DNA of 64,000 nucleotides from Kaistella polysaccharea. GTDB taxonomy: Bacteria > Bacteroidota > Bacteroidia > Flavobacteriales > Weeksellaceae. The translations under genes were made by a program, and so were the position numbers. The notes beneath the pieces were generated by a model that saw only the letters and a list, made by a program, of their open reading frames with translations, was not told where the DNA came from and did not search any database. Positions within the stretch are counted from its first letter, which is position 1, and each line of letters opens with the position of its first letter. The stretch covers positions 744,001 through 808,000 of the forward strand of contig NZ_CP084528.1 in assembly GCF_020410745.1 (NCBI RefSeq), read 5' to 3'. Below are positions 1-7,523 of this stretch, piece after piece.

Positions 1-423
1 CGTCACCAAAAAGATAAAATTCAGATTGTTTTTTTCTAAAATCGATCTGTAGTTTTTCTCAAATTCCACGGGCGGTAAATCGGGAATAATCAAGCCAGAA
101 ACTCCAGACTCTTTACATTCTTTACAAAATTCTTCAAATCCAAAACTTAAAACCGGATTAATATATCCCATCAAAATAATCGGAATATTCATTTCTGATT
201 TTACTGTTTTTAATTGACCAAAAAGTTCCGCGATGGTCATTCCATTTTTCAACGCGATTTCATGTGCTTTCTGAATCACGGGTCCATCTGCAACCGGATC
301 TGAATACGGCATTCCGATTTCGATATAATCTGCTCCGGAATTTTGGATTAATTTTAAAATTTCAGTCGTGTCTTTCAATTGGGGAATTCCCGCTGTGAAA
401 TATATATTGAGTTTTTTTTTCAT
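1..423 (-). CDS. trpA: Tryptophan synthase alpha subunit (partial, runs off left edge)
   Basis: The reading frame opens with ATG at 423 and stays open to the window edge, so only about 141 N-terminal codons are present. The translation starts MKKKLNIYFTAGIPQLKDT and continues with a segment reading GADYIEIGMPYSDPVADGP, the TrpA signature that carries a catalytic acidic residue. A later stretch, ILMGYINPVLSFG, is the conserved TIM-barrel strand with its loop. TrpA cleaves indole-3-glycerol phosphate to indole and glyceraldehyde 3-phosphate and channels indole to TrpB. It is the last trp gene seen, one base after the stop of the DoxX-like gene. Identification is secure; the C-terminus is not visible. 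Confidence 0.96.
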   Translation of the reverse strand, partial: MKKKLNIYFTAGIPQLKDTTEILKLIQNSGADYIEIGMPYSDPVADGPVIQKAHEIALKNGMTIAELFGQLKTVKSEMNIPIILMGYINPVLSFGFEEFCKECKESGVSGLIIPDLPPVEFEKNYRSILEKNNLNFIFLVT

Positions 424-424
424 A

Positions 425-952
425 TTATAACGTAAATCTGTTAACAAATAAAATTAAATAGTAGAGAAAAATAAAAAGTAAAATACTCATCAGTAAAACA
501 TAAAAGATGTGTTTTAACAAGTGATTTGGATTGATGTTCTTTTGAATATTACTTATTTTTTTTAAGCCTTCCAAAAACGGGATGCGATTCAACCACAAAA
601 TAAAAAAAACCAAAAGTTGTAACGTAATTGCACTGAAAAGTGCTGGGATTTCATAAAAGTAATCTTGTAAAATAACATTAATCAGTATTGAAGAAATCAG
701 CAAACACCCAACAATTCTTGTCTTGGGAATAAGCAACAATATTGCTCCCACTACTTCAAATATTCCTAAAATAATAACGTACGGCTTCGAGTAGGAATAA
801 AAATTCCACATAATTTTCATCCCAGCAAACTGATCATTATCAAACCCATGGAATTGCCAATATTTACCTAATCCAAAGATAACCATGATTCCTGCAACAT
901 AAAGTACACAGGACCATTCAAATAGATTAAAGAACTCCTTTTTAGTAATCAT
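425..952 (-). CDS. DoxX-like four-helix membrane protein inserted between trpB and trpA
   Basis: This 175-residue protein has an N-terminal hydrophobic segment (about residues 14-30), two more near 58-75 and 80-95, another near 104-121 and a final one near 148-170. The size and helix pattern, with a Gly-Lys-Tyr-Trp stretch after the first helix, resemble DoxX/DoxD-like integral membrane proteins. The exact role of these is mostly unknown; some are linked to redox or thiol homeostasis. Its ATG overlaps the trpB stop by four bases (ATGA), and trpA starts one base after its stop, so it is translated within the trp operon. No step of tryptophan synthesis needs it. The family call is from composition and topology only. 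Confidence 0.7.
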   Translation of the reverse strand: MITKKEFFNLFEWSCVLYVAGIMVIFGLGKYWQFHGFDNDQFAGMKIMWNFYSYSKPYVIILGIFEVVGAILLLIPKTRIVGCLLISSILINVILQDYFYEIPALFSAITLQLLVFFILWLNRIPFLEGLKKISNIQKNINPNHLLKHIFYVLLMSILLFIFLYYLILFVNRFTL

Positions 953-2136
953 AGGTCTAAACGTGTCAGGTAAGTTTCCATATCCTTATCTCCCCGTCCA
1001 CTCAAACAAATCACGACAACTTCATCTTTTCCAAAACTTTTCTTTTCCAAAACTGCCAAAGCATGCGCAGATTCCAAGGCCGGAATAATTCCTTCAATCT
1101 GCGTCAGTTCAAAAGCAGACTTCAAAGCTTCATCATCAGTAATACTGAAAAATTCTGCTCTTTTTCCGGTGGCTAAATTTGCGTGAAAAGGTCCAATTCC
1201 AGGATAATCCAGTCCAGCAGAAATCGAATGTGGTTCGATGACTTGTCCGTCTTCAGTTTGCATGACCAAACTTTTACTACCGTGCAAAACTCCTAGAGTT
1301 CCCAAAAAAGTAGTCGCTGCAGATTTGCCCGAATGAATCCCAAAACCACCCGCTTCGGCCGCAATAATTTTCACACTCGGTTCATCAACAAAATGGTAAA
1401 AAGTTCCCGCAGCATTACTTCCGCCTCCAACACAAGCGATTACAACATCAGGATTTTCCCGTCCGATCTTTTCCTTTAACTGCCATTTTATTTCTTCCGA
1501 AATCACACTTTGAAACCTTGCTACCAAATCCGGGAAAGGATGCGGACCAACCACACTTCCAATAATATAATGCGTTGTGGTGGCATTATTAATCCAATCT
1601 CTCAACGCTTCATTTACAGCATCTTTCAAGGTTTTAGATCCAGAGGTCGCAGGAATAACCGTTGCACCCAACATTTTCATTCTACCAACATTTGGTGCTT
1701 GCCGAGCAATGTCAACTTCTCCCATGTAAATAATACATTCTAAACCAAGTAATGCACAGGCAGTCGCAGTTGCAACGCCGTGTTGTCCAGCGCCAGTTTC
1801 TGCAATAATTCGGTGTTTCCCTAATTTTTTTGCCAGTAAGGCTTGCCCCAAAGCATTGTTAATTTTATGCGCACCAGTATGGTTTAAATCTTCTCTTTTC
1901 AGATAAACTTGCGTCTGATATTTTTCGCTCAAATTCTTTGCAAAATATAACGGAGTAGCACGACCAACGTAATTTTTCAACAAGTCTTGGTATTCTTCCT
2001 GAAATTCCTCCGAATTAATTATTTCTAAGTAATTATGTTGAAGTTCCTCTACATTTGGATATAACATTTCCGGCACAAAGGCGCCACCAAATTCGCCGTA
2101 ATAACCATTTTCATCTGGGTTTCTATATGTTTTCAT
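949..2136 (-). CDS. trpB: Tryptophan synthase beta subunit
   Basis: Full-length TrpB1-type subunit of 395 residues, matching the usual 390-400. It condenses indole with serine using pyridoxal phosphate. The cofactor lysine is K91 in [19 protein letters not shown], followed by the conserved [12 protein letters not shown] loop. The phosphate-binding glycine stretch GGGSNAAG and the C-terminal [10 protein letters not shown] are also intact. The upstream neighbour is a transposase instead of trpF, so the operon order trpF-trpB has been interrupted, with about 80 bases between the transposase stop and this start. The stop overlaps the DoxX-like start. The frame and both ends are clear. Confidence 0.98.
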   Translation of the reverse strand: MKTYRNPDENGYYGEFGGAFVPEMLYPNVEELQHNYLEIINSEEFQEEYQDLLKNYVGRATPLYFAKNLSEKYQTQVYLKREDLNHTGAHKINNALGQALLAKKLGKHRIIAETGAGQHGVATATACALLGLECIIYMGEVDIARQAPNVGRMKMLGATVIPATSGSKTLKDAVNEALRDWINNATTTHYIIGSVVGPHPFPDLVARFQSVISEEIKWQLKEKIGRENPDVVIACVGGGSNAAGTFYHFVDEPSVKIIAAEAGGFGIHSGKSAATTFLGTLGVLHGSKSLVMQTEDGQVIEPHSISAGLDYPGIGPFHANLATGKRAEFFSITDDEALKSAFELTQIEGIIPALESAHALAVLEKKSFGKDEVVVICLSGRGDKDMETYLTRLDL

Positions 2137-2185
2137 TTTTGTATTTTTCTTTTTATAAAGCCACGAAATGGCGATTTAACGAAGG

Positions 2186-2202
2186 ATAGGATGAAATCCT
2201 AT
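2186..2202 (+). repeat. Short hairpin repeat, left flank of transposase
   Basis: Perfect inverted repeat ATAGGAT-GAA-ATCCTAT: 7-bp arms and a three-base GAA loop. The asymmetric loop gives it an orientation, plus strand here. The same sequence occurs on the opposite strand at 2697-2715 on the other side of the transposase gene, as expected for REP/REPIN-like elements associated with Y1 transposases. Confidence 0.75.
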
Positions 2203-2216
2203 TCATAAATTTCAAA

Positions 2217-2669
2217 TTAGTCCCAAAGATATTTTTCATCATATTCCATCTTATTTTCAATTAACATTTCTACAAATTCATTCTTGAAATCTAATTCCTC
2301 ATGATGTTTTCTCTGATTCACAATGTAGTTCTTAACAATTTCCAGATTGCTCCTACACACAGAAAATCCACCATAACCATCTTGCCAAAAGAAATCTTCA
2401 TATTTACTTCCTTTTGTTTTTATCCATTTGGAGGAATGTGCCTTAACTTCCTGTACCAATTTCATTAAAGCAATTTTTCTTGAAAGCAAACATAAAATAT
2501 GGATATGATTATCTGTTCCTCCAATTTGGATTGCTGTACTTTCAAAGTCCTTGCAAATGCTTGCGACGTACCTAAATAACTCATCTTTTATTTCTTCATC
2601 GATAAAATCATTTCTGTGTTTTGTACTGAAAACGATATGGATGTAATTTTTGACTAATGATTGTGGCAT
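2217..2669 (-). CDS. IS200-like / REP-associated tyrosine transposase (Y1_Tnp)
   Basis: The 150-residue protein has the usual length of a TnpA of the Y1 HUH family. It opens with the typical strand YIHIVFSTKHR, carries the metal-binding HUH motif as HIH at residues 55-57, and has the candidate nucleophile Y115 in KNYIVNQRKHH. The C-terminus MEYDEKYLWD matches the family ending. Such enzymes cut and join single-stranded DNA at hairpins. The residues needed for activity are present, so the enzyme may be functional. It is codirectional with the trp genes and is probably cotranscribed with them. No partner TnpB is present. Hairpins at 2186-2202 and 2697-2715 are its likely substrates. Confidence 0.93.
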   Translation of the reverse strand: MPQSLVKNYIHIVFSTKHRNDFIDEEIKDELFRYVASICKDFESTAIQIGGTDNHIHILCLLSRKIALMKLVQEVKAHSSKWIKTKGSKYEDFFWQDGYGGFSVCRSNLEIVKNYIVNQRKHHEELDFKNEFVEMLIENKMEYDEKYLWD

Positions 2670-2696
2670 GGTTGTGTTTTTTTTAATTTCATCATT

Positions 2697-2715
2697 AATA
2701 GGATTTCATCCTATT
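2697..2715 (-). repeat. Short hairpin repeat, right flank of transposase
   Basis: AATAGGAT-TTC-ATCCTATT on the plus strand, which on the minus strand is the same GAA-loop hairpin as at 2186-2202 with 8-bp arms. It lies 27 bases upstream of the transposase start and 5 bases after the trpF stop, at the junction between the element and the operon. Confidence 0.75.
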
Positions 2716-2720
2716 CTTTA

Positions 2721-3398
2721 TTAAAGCATCGCTTCGCGACTTAATGTATTTTTAAAATTAACAATTTTTGCAATATTTTTATTTCCAGGTTCTATTTCAA
2801 ATTTTGAATTGATATCTAAAGCAAAAGGTTTCTGCTTTAATAAATTGATATTTTCAATATTCTCTTCTGAAATTCCACCACTTAAAAAGTACGGTTTGGT
2901 GATTTCTAATTCATTTAAAACTTGCCAGTCGAATGATTTTCCTGTTCCACCAAAAGCTTTTGAATCGGTATCGAAAAGAAAATAATCGACTTCTGATTTT
3001 AAATTTTGAATTTTAAATTTTAAATTTTCTAATTCTGTTCCTATTCTAAAGACTTTGATGATTTTAATTTCAGGATTTAATTGTTCTCTCACTTCCGAAA
3101 TAAATTCGTCGCTTTCATCACCGTGAAGTTGTATAAAATTGAGTCCGGCTTTTTCAGATATTTCTATAATTTGTTCTAGACTTTCATTAACAAAAACTCC
3201 AACCTTTCCGGAATGTTTGATTGCTTTTATTTCTTCTAAATCTAAAGAATCCAAAACATATCTGGGAGATTTCTCATAAAAGATAAAGCCTAAAAAATCC
3301 GCCTTCAAAGAAACTAATTCTTCAATTTGATCTAGTTTTGTTAAACCGCACACTTTAAGTTTTGGTTGTCGGTTATTAGTTGCCAGTTGTTGATTCAT
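2721..3398 (-). CDS. trpF: Phosphoribosylanthranilate isomerase with repeat-derived N-terminus
   Basis: TrpF isomerises phosphoribosylanthranilate to CdRP, the third step of the pathway. The core begins LKVCGLTKLDQIEELVSLKADFLGFIFY and contains FIQLHGDES, DYFLFDTDSKAFGGTGKSFDW and FLSGGISEENI, the usual substrate-binding loops. Family members normally start at the equivalent of KVCGLT. Here the only in-frame ATG lies 13 codons upstream, inside a dispersed repeat, giving the extra sequence MNQQLATNNRQPK. The last residues, SREAML, lie on a small hairpin next to the transposase and may also be element-derived. The gene follows trpC with 15 bases between them. Function is secure; both termini look unusual. 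Confidence 0.95.
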   Translation of the reverse strand: MNQQLATNNRQPKLKVCGLTKLDQIEELVSLKADFLGFIFYEKSPRYVLDSLDLEEIKAIKHSGKVGVFVNESLEQIIEISEKAGLNFIQLHGDESDEFISEVREQLNPEIKIIKVFRIGTELENLKFKIQNLKSEVDYFLFDTDSKAFGGTGKSFDWQVLNELEITKPYFLSGGISEENIENINLLKQKPFALDINSKFEIEPGNKNIAKIVNFKNTLSREAML

Positions 3399-3424
3399 TC
3401 TATTTTCTAAAATCTAGTTTCTAA
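3362..3424 (+). repeat. Dispersed TTGGTTGT-type repeat spanning the trpC end and trpF start
   Basis: The plus strand reads TTGGTTGTCGGTTATTAGTT and goes on to a TTTTCTAAAATCTAGTTTCT tail. The same order of words, TTGGTTGTTGGTTATTGGTT followed after a spacer by CTAAAATCTAACTTCTAA, occurs at 41637-41704 between rpsR and rplI. This copy contains the trpC stop and the trpF start codon and encodes the trpF N-terminal extension. Confidence 0.7.
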
Positions 3425-4193
3425 CATCTTTAATGAACTCTTCAAAAGCAACTCCAGGATTTTCATTTCGCATAAAATATTCGCCCATTAAAAATCCATC
3501 AAATCCTTTTTCTTTTAAAAATTTAAAATCTTCTATAGAATAAATTCCACTTTCGGCAACTGCCAGAATTTCTTTTGGTAAAAGGTTTTTCAGATTGACT
3601 GAATGTTGCAAATCAACTTTGAAATCTTTGAGGTTTCTATTATTAATTCCGACCAGATCAATGTTTTTATTGAAGTGCTTTAATTCTTCTTCTGTATGAA
3701 TTTCTAACAAAACTTCTAATCCTAATTCGTGAGATAATTGTGTAAACTCCTGAACTTGGTTTGGAGAAAGACACAAAGCAATTAATAAAATTACATCTGC
3801 TCCATTCGCTTTTGCTTCGTAAAACTGGTATTCATCAATCATGAAATCTTTTCGTAAAACAGGAATCGAAATTTCACTTCGTACTTTCAAAATATCTTCT
3901 AATTTTCCTCCAAAAAATTCTGAATCAGTCAGGATTGAAATTCCACTTGCTCCAAATTTTTGATATGATTTTACAACTTCTAAAACATCTGCTTTATCAT
4001 TAATAACTCCTTTACTGGGCGATTGTCTTTTAAATTCAGAAATGATTCCACTACCCGATTTCACTGATTCTTTTAAAGAAAAATTTTTTCGGTCAAAAAG
4101 TGCTGCATCTTTTAATTGCGTTAAAGCAACTTTCTTTTTCGCTTCAGCAACTTCCTGCTTTTTCTGTTCAATAATTTTATCGAGAATATTCAT
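3414..4193 (-). CDS. trpC: Indole-3-glycerol phosphate synthase
   Basis: This stand-alone TrpC of 259 residues is the usual size. It closes the indole ring, converting CdRP to indole-3-glycerol phosphate. The N-terminus MNILDKIIEQKKQEVAEAK and the motifs ISEFKRQSPSKG (phosphate and substrate lysine), VLRKDFMIDEYQFYEA, LLEIHTEEEL, VGINNRNLKDF and AVAESGIYS are all in place. It is not fused to TrpF, unlike in enterobacteria. Its start is two bases after the trpD stop. The last codons and stop fall in the dispersed repeat that also begins trpF. Confidence 0.97.
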   Translation of the reverse strand: MNILDKIIEQKKQEVAEAKKKVALTQLKDAALFDRKNFSLKESVKSGSGIISEFKRQSPSKGVINDKADVLEVVKSYQKFGASGISILTDSEFFGGKLEDILKVRSEISIPVLRKDFMIDEYQFYEAKANGADVILLIALCLSPNQVQEFTQLSHELGLEVLLEIHTEEELKHFNKNIDLVGINNRNLKDFKVDLQHSVNLKNLLPKEILAVAESGIYSIEDFKFLKEKGFDGFLMGEYFMRNENPGVAFEEFIKDVRN

Positions 4194-4195
4194 TT

Positions 4196-5182
4196 CTAAT
4201 CAATTAAAACATTTAGACAATTCAAGGCTTTTCCTTCCATCAAACTTTCCTTCGCCATCATTAAGCAATTTTCGTAATCGCCGTATTTTTCGGTATTCTT
4301 CAAAGCCATCGCTGCATTTGCTAAAACAACGGCGTTTTGTTCGTACGTTCCTTTTCCCTCTAATATCGTTTTAAAAATCTCTGCGGCTTCTTCAACACTA
4401 TTTCCGCCGAAAATAGTTTCTGCTTCGATATTCTTAAATTGCAAGTCTTCGGCTGAATAAATCTTCTCGCCATATTTATCAATAATTTTCGTATCGCTCG
4501 TCAAACTGATTTCGTCGTAACCATCTAAAGCATTGACAAGTAAAAAATCAGTATTTTTCTTCTGCAATAAATATTGGTAAATCCGTGCAATTTCCAAATT
4601 CGCCACACCGATCATGGTATATTTTGGCTGAGCTGGATTGATCAACGGCCCCAACATATTGAAAAAAGTTTTTAAACCTAAATTTTTACGCATCGGTGCA
4701 ATTGATTTCAAAGAAGTGTGAAAAATCGGTGCGTGTAGATAACAGAAATTTCCTTTTTCTAAATCGTTTTTCAAATCGGCTTCTGTTTCTTTAAATTGGT
4801 AACCCAGAGTTTCCAAAACGTTGGACGCTCCGCTGATTGTTGAGGCCGCATAATTTCCGTGCTTGGCAACTTTTTGTCCGGTTCCGGCAACGACCAAACT
4901 CGCTAAAGTTGAAATATTGAATGTGTTTTTGCCATCGCCACCGGTTCCAACAATGTCTACCAAATCATCAGTTCCCAAATCAATTTTCGGCGCGAGTTGC
5001 TGTAAGGCTTCAGTAAAACCTTCCAATTCTGCCAACGTAATACTTCGCATCAAAAACACCGTAACGAAAGAAGTGACTTCAATTTCGTTGAAAATATTCT
5101 TTGAAATTTCCAGGAGGATTGATTTCGCCTGGGCTTTGCTCAAAGTTTGGTGGTCGAATAAATATTGTAATATCTCTTTCAT
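4196..5182 (-). CDS. trpD: Anthranilate phosphoribosyltransferase
   Basis: TrpD transfers the phosphoribosyl group from PRPP to anthranilate. The 328-residue chain has the PRPP-binding GTGGDG at residues 79-84 followed by KNTFNIST, the KHGNYAASTISGASNVLETLG anthranilate and metal region, and FFNMLGPLINPAQP. It is a stand-alone enzyme, not fused to TrpG. The stop of trpG is one base upstream of its ATG and trpC starts two bases downstream, so translation is probably coupled. Length and motifs are normal. Confidence 0.97.
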   Translation of the reverse strand: MKEILQYLFDHQTLSKAQAKSILLEISKNIFNEIEVTSFVTVFLMRSITLAELEGFTEALQQLAPKIDLGTDDLVDIVGTGGDGKNTFNISTLASLVVAGTGQKVAKHGNYAASTISGASNVLETLGYQFKETEADLKNDLEKGNFCYLHAPIFHTSLKSIAPMRKNLGLKTFFNMLGPLINPAQPKYTMIGVANLEIARIYQYLLQKKNTDFLLVNALDGYDEISLTSDTKIIDKYGEKIYSAEDLQFKNIEAETIFGGNSVEEAAEIFKTILEGKGTYEQNAVVLANAAMALKNTEKYGDYENCLMMAKESLMEGKALNCLNVLID

Positions 5183-5183
5183 T

Positions 5184-5753
5184 TTAATTCTGTAAAAAAT
5201 TTTGGATAATCCTTTTTCCGGATGGTGTTAAGATACTTTCCGGATGATATTGAACTGCCTGAACATCGTACTTTTTATGTTGCAAAGACATTATCATTCC
5301 GTTCTCATCAACTGCAGTAATTTCCAGTTCTTCGGGGAAATCTTCAGGATTTACGGCCCAACTGTGATATCTTCCTACTTCTAAATTTTCGGGCAAATCC
5401 CTTAAAAGTCGAGCATCTTTTTTGATGGTTTGAGCATTCGTTGCAACACCGTGATAGATCTCTGTAAGATTAATCAGACTTCCACCGAATGCTTCCGCAA
5501 TCGCCTGCTGACCAAGACAAACTCCCAATATCGATTTCGTTGGTGCATATTTTTTTATCAGTTCAATTAAAATTCCGGCTTCACTTGGAATTCCAGGTCC
5601 GGGAGAAAGTACGATCTTATCATACCTTTCAATGTGCTCCAAAGTAATTTGATCATTTCGGAATACATCTACTTTCTCACCACTAATTTGCTCAATCATT
5701 TGAACTAAATTATACGTAAAACTGTCGTAATTATCGAAGACTAATATTTTCAT
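5184..5753 (-). CDS. trpG: Anthranilate synthase component II (glutamine amidotransferase)
   Basis: Class I glutamine amidotransferase of 189 residues supplying ammonia to TrpE. It starts MKILVFDNYDSFTYNLVQ, has the oxyanion strand SPGPGIPSEAG, the nucleophile C79 in GVCLGQQAIAEAFGG, and the His-Glu pair in VQYHPESILTP near residue 170. In other bacteria the same protein may also serve PabB; no pabB is visible here. It lies between trpE (12 bases upstream) and trpD (one base downstream). Confidence 0.96.
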   Translation of the reverse strand: MKILVFDNYDSFTYNLVQMIEQISGEKVDVFRNDQITLEHIERYDKIVLSPGPGIPSEAGILIELIKKYAPTKSILGVCLGQQAIAEAFGGSLINLTEIYHGVATNAQTIKKDARLLRDLPENLEVGRYHSWAVNPEDFPEELEITAVDENGMIMSLQHKKYDVQAVQYHPESILTPSGKRIIQNFLQN

Positions 5754-5765
5754 AATTGTATTTTC

Positions 5766-7184
5766 TTAAATTGAGGTTGCTTTTTTAATGGCCATTTTCA
5801 GCGCATTCAGTTTATTATTCACTTCCTGCAACTCATTTTCAGCCGCGGATTTCGCTACGATTCCAGCGCCGGCTTGATAATAAAGCGTGTTATTTTTACT
5901 TAAAAAAGTTCGGATCATAATGGCTTGATTACAACTTCCATCGAAACCGACAAAACCGATACAACCTCCATAAAACGAGCGAGAAGTTTTCTCATAAGAA
6001 TCGATCAATTCCATCGCTTTATATTTTGGTGCACCACTCAAAGTTCCCTGCGGAAAAGTTGTGGCGATCATTTCGTAAGGATTTTGATTTTCTTCAACAT
6101 CTGCGGTAACTTCACTTACCAAATGAATCACGTGAGAAAAAAACTGAACTTCTTTCAACTTTGTCACGGTTGTATTTTTTCCGCAAATGCTTAAATCATT
6201 TCGCGCTAAATCAACCAGCATCGTGTGTTCTGCATTTTCCTTCGCATCTTTCTTTAATTCTTCGGCGGCTTCTAAATCTTTCTGAACTTCACCAGTTCTT
6301 TTAAAAGTACCGGCAATTGGATGAATAATGGCTTTTCCGTCTTTAATTATCAATTGACTTTCCGGACTGGAACCCATCAATTTATAATCGCCGTAATCGA
6401 AATAAAATAAATAAGGCGAAGGATTAATATGTCGTAAAGCACGGTAAACATTGAATTCATCTCCATTAAATTTCTGTTCGAATCTTCTGCTCAAAACCAG
6501 TTGAAAAACATCACCACGGAAACAGTGCTTTTTTGCGGTTTCTACTAATTGGCGATATTCCTCATCTTCTAGATTTGAAGTTTCATAATCGGTAATTTTA
6601 AAGGGAAAAATGGGAGCGTTTTTCTGATTGATCAAATTTTCGATTTCGATAGTATTTGATTTTAGCCCATCGATTTTATTTTCAATAATGAACATCTCAT
6701 CGTTGTAATGGTTAATCGCAATCACATATTGATACAGACGATAACGCAATAATGGAATTTTATTTTCCTCTGAAAGTTCTTTAAACTGAATATTTTCAAA
6801 AAATGGAATCGCGTCGTAACTCGTATATCCAAAAAATCCTTGTGCAGATTTACCAATTTCTTTGGAAGGTTCTTCACAAACAAAACATTTGGTGAAATCA
6901 TTGAGCAGTTCACTTAATTTTTCTTTTTCTAAAGCAATCTTTTGTGGATTGCCAAGAGGAAATTTAACTTCTGCTTCCTCAAAATTTCGGATCTCAATTC
7001 CGGCAACCGCATTGATGGCGATAAACGAAAAGTTGTTATCGGTATTTTGATTTCCGGCACTTTCCAGCAAAATGGTATCCCGAAATTTATCACGAAGTCG
7101 AAGGTAAATCCCGACCGGCGTGAAAAGATCGCTCATCACCGATTTGATGGTGGTTTTTATGTTTATAGTTTGATTAAATTCCAT
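5766..7184 (-). CDS. trpE: Anthranilate synthase component I
   Basis: First enzyme of the pathway, making anthranilate from chorismate and ammonia. The 472 residues carry the tryptophan feedback site LLES (residues 39-42), so allosteric inhibition is likely kept. The C-terminal chorismate-binding domain shows PIAGTFKRTG, VDLARNDLS, HVIHLVSEVTADV, FPQGTLSGAPKYKAMELI, YGGCIGF and AGAGIVAKSAAENE. It is the first structural gene of the operon; a U-tailed terminator hairpin ends 22 bases before the ATG, so expression depends on read-through. Confidence 0.97.
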   Translation of the reverse strand: MEFNQTINIKTTIKSVMSDLFTPVGIYLRLRDKFRDTILLESAGNQNTDNNFSFIAINAVAGIEIRNFEEAEVKFPLGNPQKIALEKEKLSELLNDFTKCFVCEEPSKEIGKSAQGFFGYTSYDAIPFFENIQFKELSEENKIPLLRYRLYQYVIAINHYNDEMFIIENKIDGLKSNTIEIENLINQKNAPIFPFKITDYETSNLEDEEYRQLVETAKKHCFRGDVFQLVLSRRFEQKFNGDEFNVYRALRHINPSPYLFYFDYGDYKLMGSSPESQLIIKDGKAIIHPIAGTFKRTGEVQKDLEAAEELKKDAKENAEHTMLVDLARNDLSICGKNTTVTKLKEVQFFSHVIHLVSEVTADVEENQNPYEMIATTFPQGTLSGAPKYKAMELIDSYEKTSRSFYGGCIGFVGFDGSCNQAIMIRTFLSKNNTLYYQAGAGIVAKSAAENELQEVNNKLNALKMAIKKATSI

Positions 7185-7205
7185 GATATTTTTTAAAATT
7201 TAGAT

Positions 7206-7238
7206 AAAAAAAAGACTTTAACGTAGCCCGTCAAAGTC
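7206..7238 (-). terminator. trp attenuator (intrinsic terminator just before trpE)
   Basis: On the minus strand GACTTTGACG, loop GGCTA and CGTTAAAGTC form a 10-bp stem with one G-U pair, followed by eight T. Its place between a promoter and trpE, downstream of a Trp-rich leader ORF, makes it an attenuator and not an end-of-gene terminator. Confidence 0.85.
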
Positions 7239-7275
7239 TTTTATATGTTTTTACAAACAGAATACAAGATTTGCT

Positions 7276-7332
7276 TCAGACCCTAAAGGAGTTTGAATGA
7301 TGCCACCAAGTATTGTTTGTGATTGTTTTCAT
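7276..7332 (-). CDS. trpL: trp operon leader peptide with tandem tryptophan codons
   Basis: The short ORF encodes MKTITNNTWWHHSNSFRV and ends in TGA. Two adjacent TGG codons lie at 7303-7308. Tryptophan is rare, and a WW pair in an 18-residue ORF upstream of trpE, followed by a terminator, is the classic arrangement for ribosome-mediated attenuation: stalling at the Trp codons when charged tRNA-Trp is scarce would favour the antiterminator. There is no Shine-Dalgarno sequence, as usual for this phylum. That the peptide is made is inferred from layout; no direct evidence is possible from sequence. Confidence 0.82.
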   Translation of the reverse strand: MKTITNNTWWHHSNSFRV

Positions 7333-7423
7333 TTGAAAAAAAATATTTTTCTTAAAGTTCGAATGTAATGCTTATTGAAGTAGTTTTTCTTTTACAAAAA
7401 GATTACCTCCGAGTTTCATTGAG

Positions 7424-7455
7424 GCAAATATATAAATGTTTTTTTTATCTGCAAA
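7424..7455 (-). promoter_or_regulatory. trp operon promoter (Bacteroidota -33/-7 type)
   Basis: On the minus strand a perfect -7 box TATATTTG is followed by C, and TTTG lies 19 bases upstream, matching the Bacteroidota consensus TTTG-N19-TAnnTTTG. Transcription would start near 7418, about 235 bases before trpE. No operator was recognised. Confidence 0.7.
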
Positions 7456-7523
7456 CTTTTTTTAAAAATTTTGAGATTTGATAGTTTGAGAAAAAATGAA
7501 GATGTTTGTATAAATAAATTATT

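Larger units (their letters stand above)
2186..2715 (-). mobile_element. IS200/RAYT-like single-gene element bounded by inverted hairpins, inside the trp operon
   Basis: The element comprises one Y1-transposase gene and two copies of an ATAGGAT/ATCCTAT hairpin in opposite orientations. No terminal inverted repeats of the DDE type or target duplications were seen, which fits HUH elements that recognise hairpins. It separates trpF from trpB within an otherwise tight operon. The exact ends beyond the hairpins cannot be set from a single copy. The inverted layout is like that of REP-associated tyrosine transposases (RAYTs). Classical IS200 is an alternative. Confidence 0.65.
7185..7420 (-). promoter_or_regulatory. 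trp operon leader RNA with alternative pairings
   Basis: The region from the predicted transcription start to trpE holds no structural gene. It contains a 15-codon ORF at 7372-7419 beginning MKLGGNLF, with no Trp and an ATG only four bases after the -7 box. It also contains the trpL ORF and the terminator. A candidate antiterminator pairs TTAGGGTCT (7278-7286, end of trpL) with AGACTTTGA (7231-7239, 5' arm of the terminator): nine pairs, three of them G-U. ACAAACA (7314-7320), just before the Trp codons, can pair with TGTTTGT (7253-7259). The pairings were found by eye; their relative stability is untested. Confidence 0.65.

Noticed and set aside
1510-1743. Open frame antisense to trpB, and similar antisense frames in other genes (for example 18369-18569 in gyrB and 40291-40569 in the ClC gene)
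   Set aside because: They show no family pattern, signal or promoter, and each lies within a clear gene on the other strand.
7405-7411. A GGAGG sequence in the trp leader as a Shine-Dalgarno site
   Set aside because: It lies more than 70 bases before the trpL ATG, and this phylum does not normally use such sites.
7372-7419. A 15-codon ORF in the trp leader (MKLGGNLF start) as an independent gene
   Set aside because: It lacks Trp codons and any other support, and may be chance in a 230-base leader. I mention it within the leader entry only.
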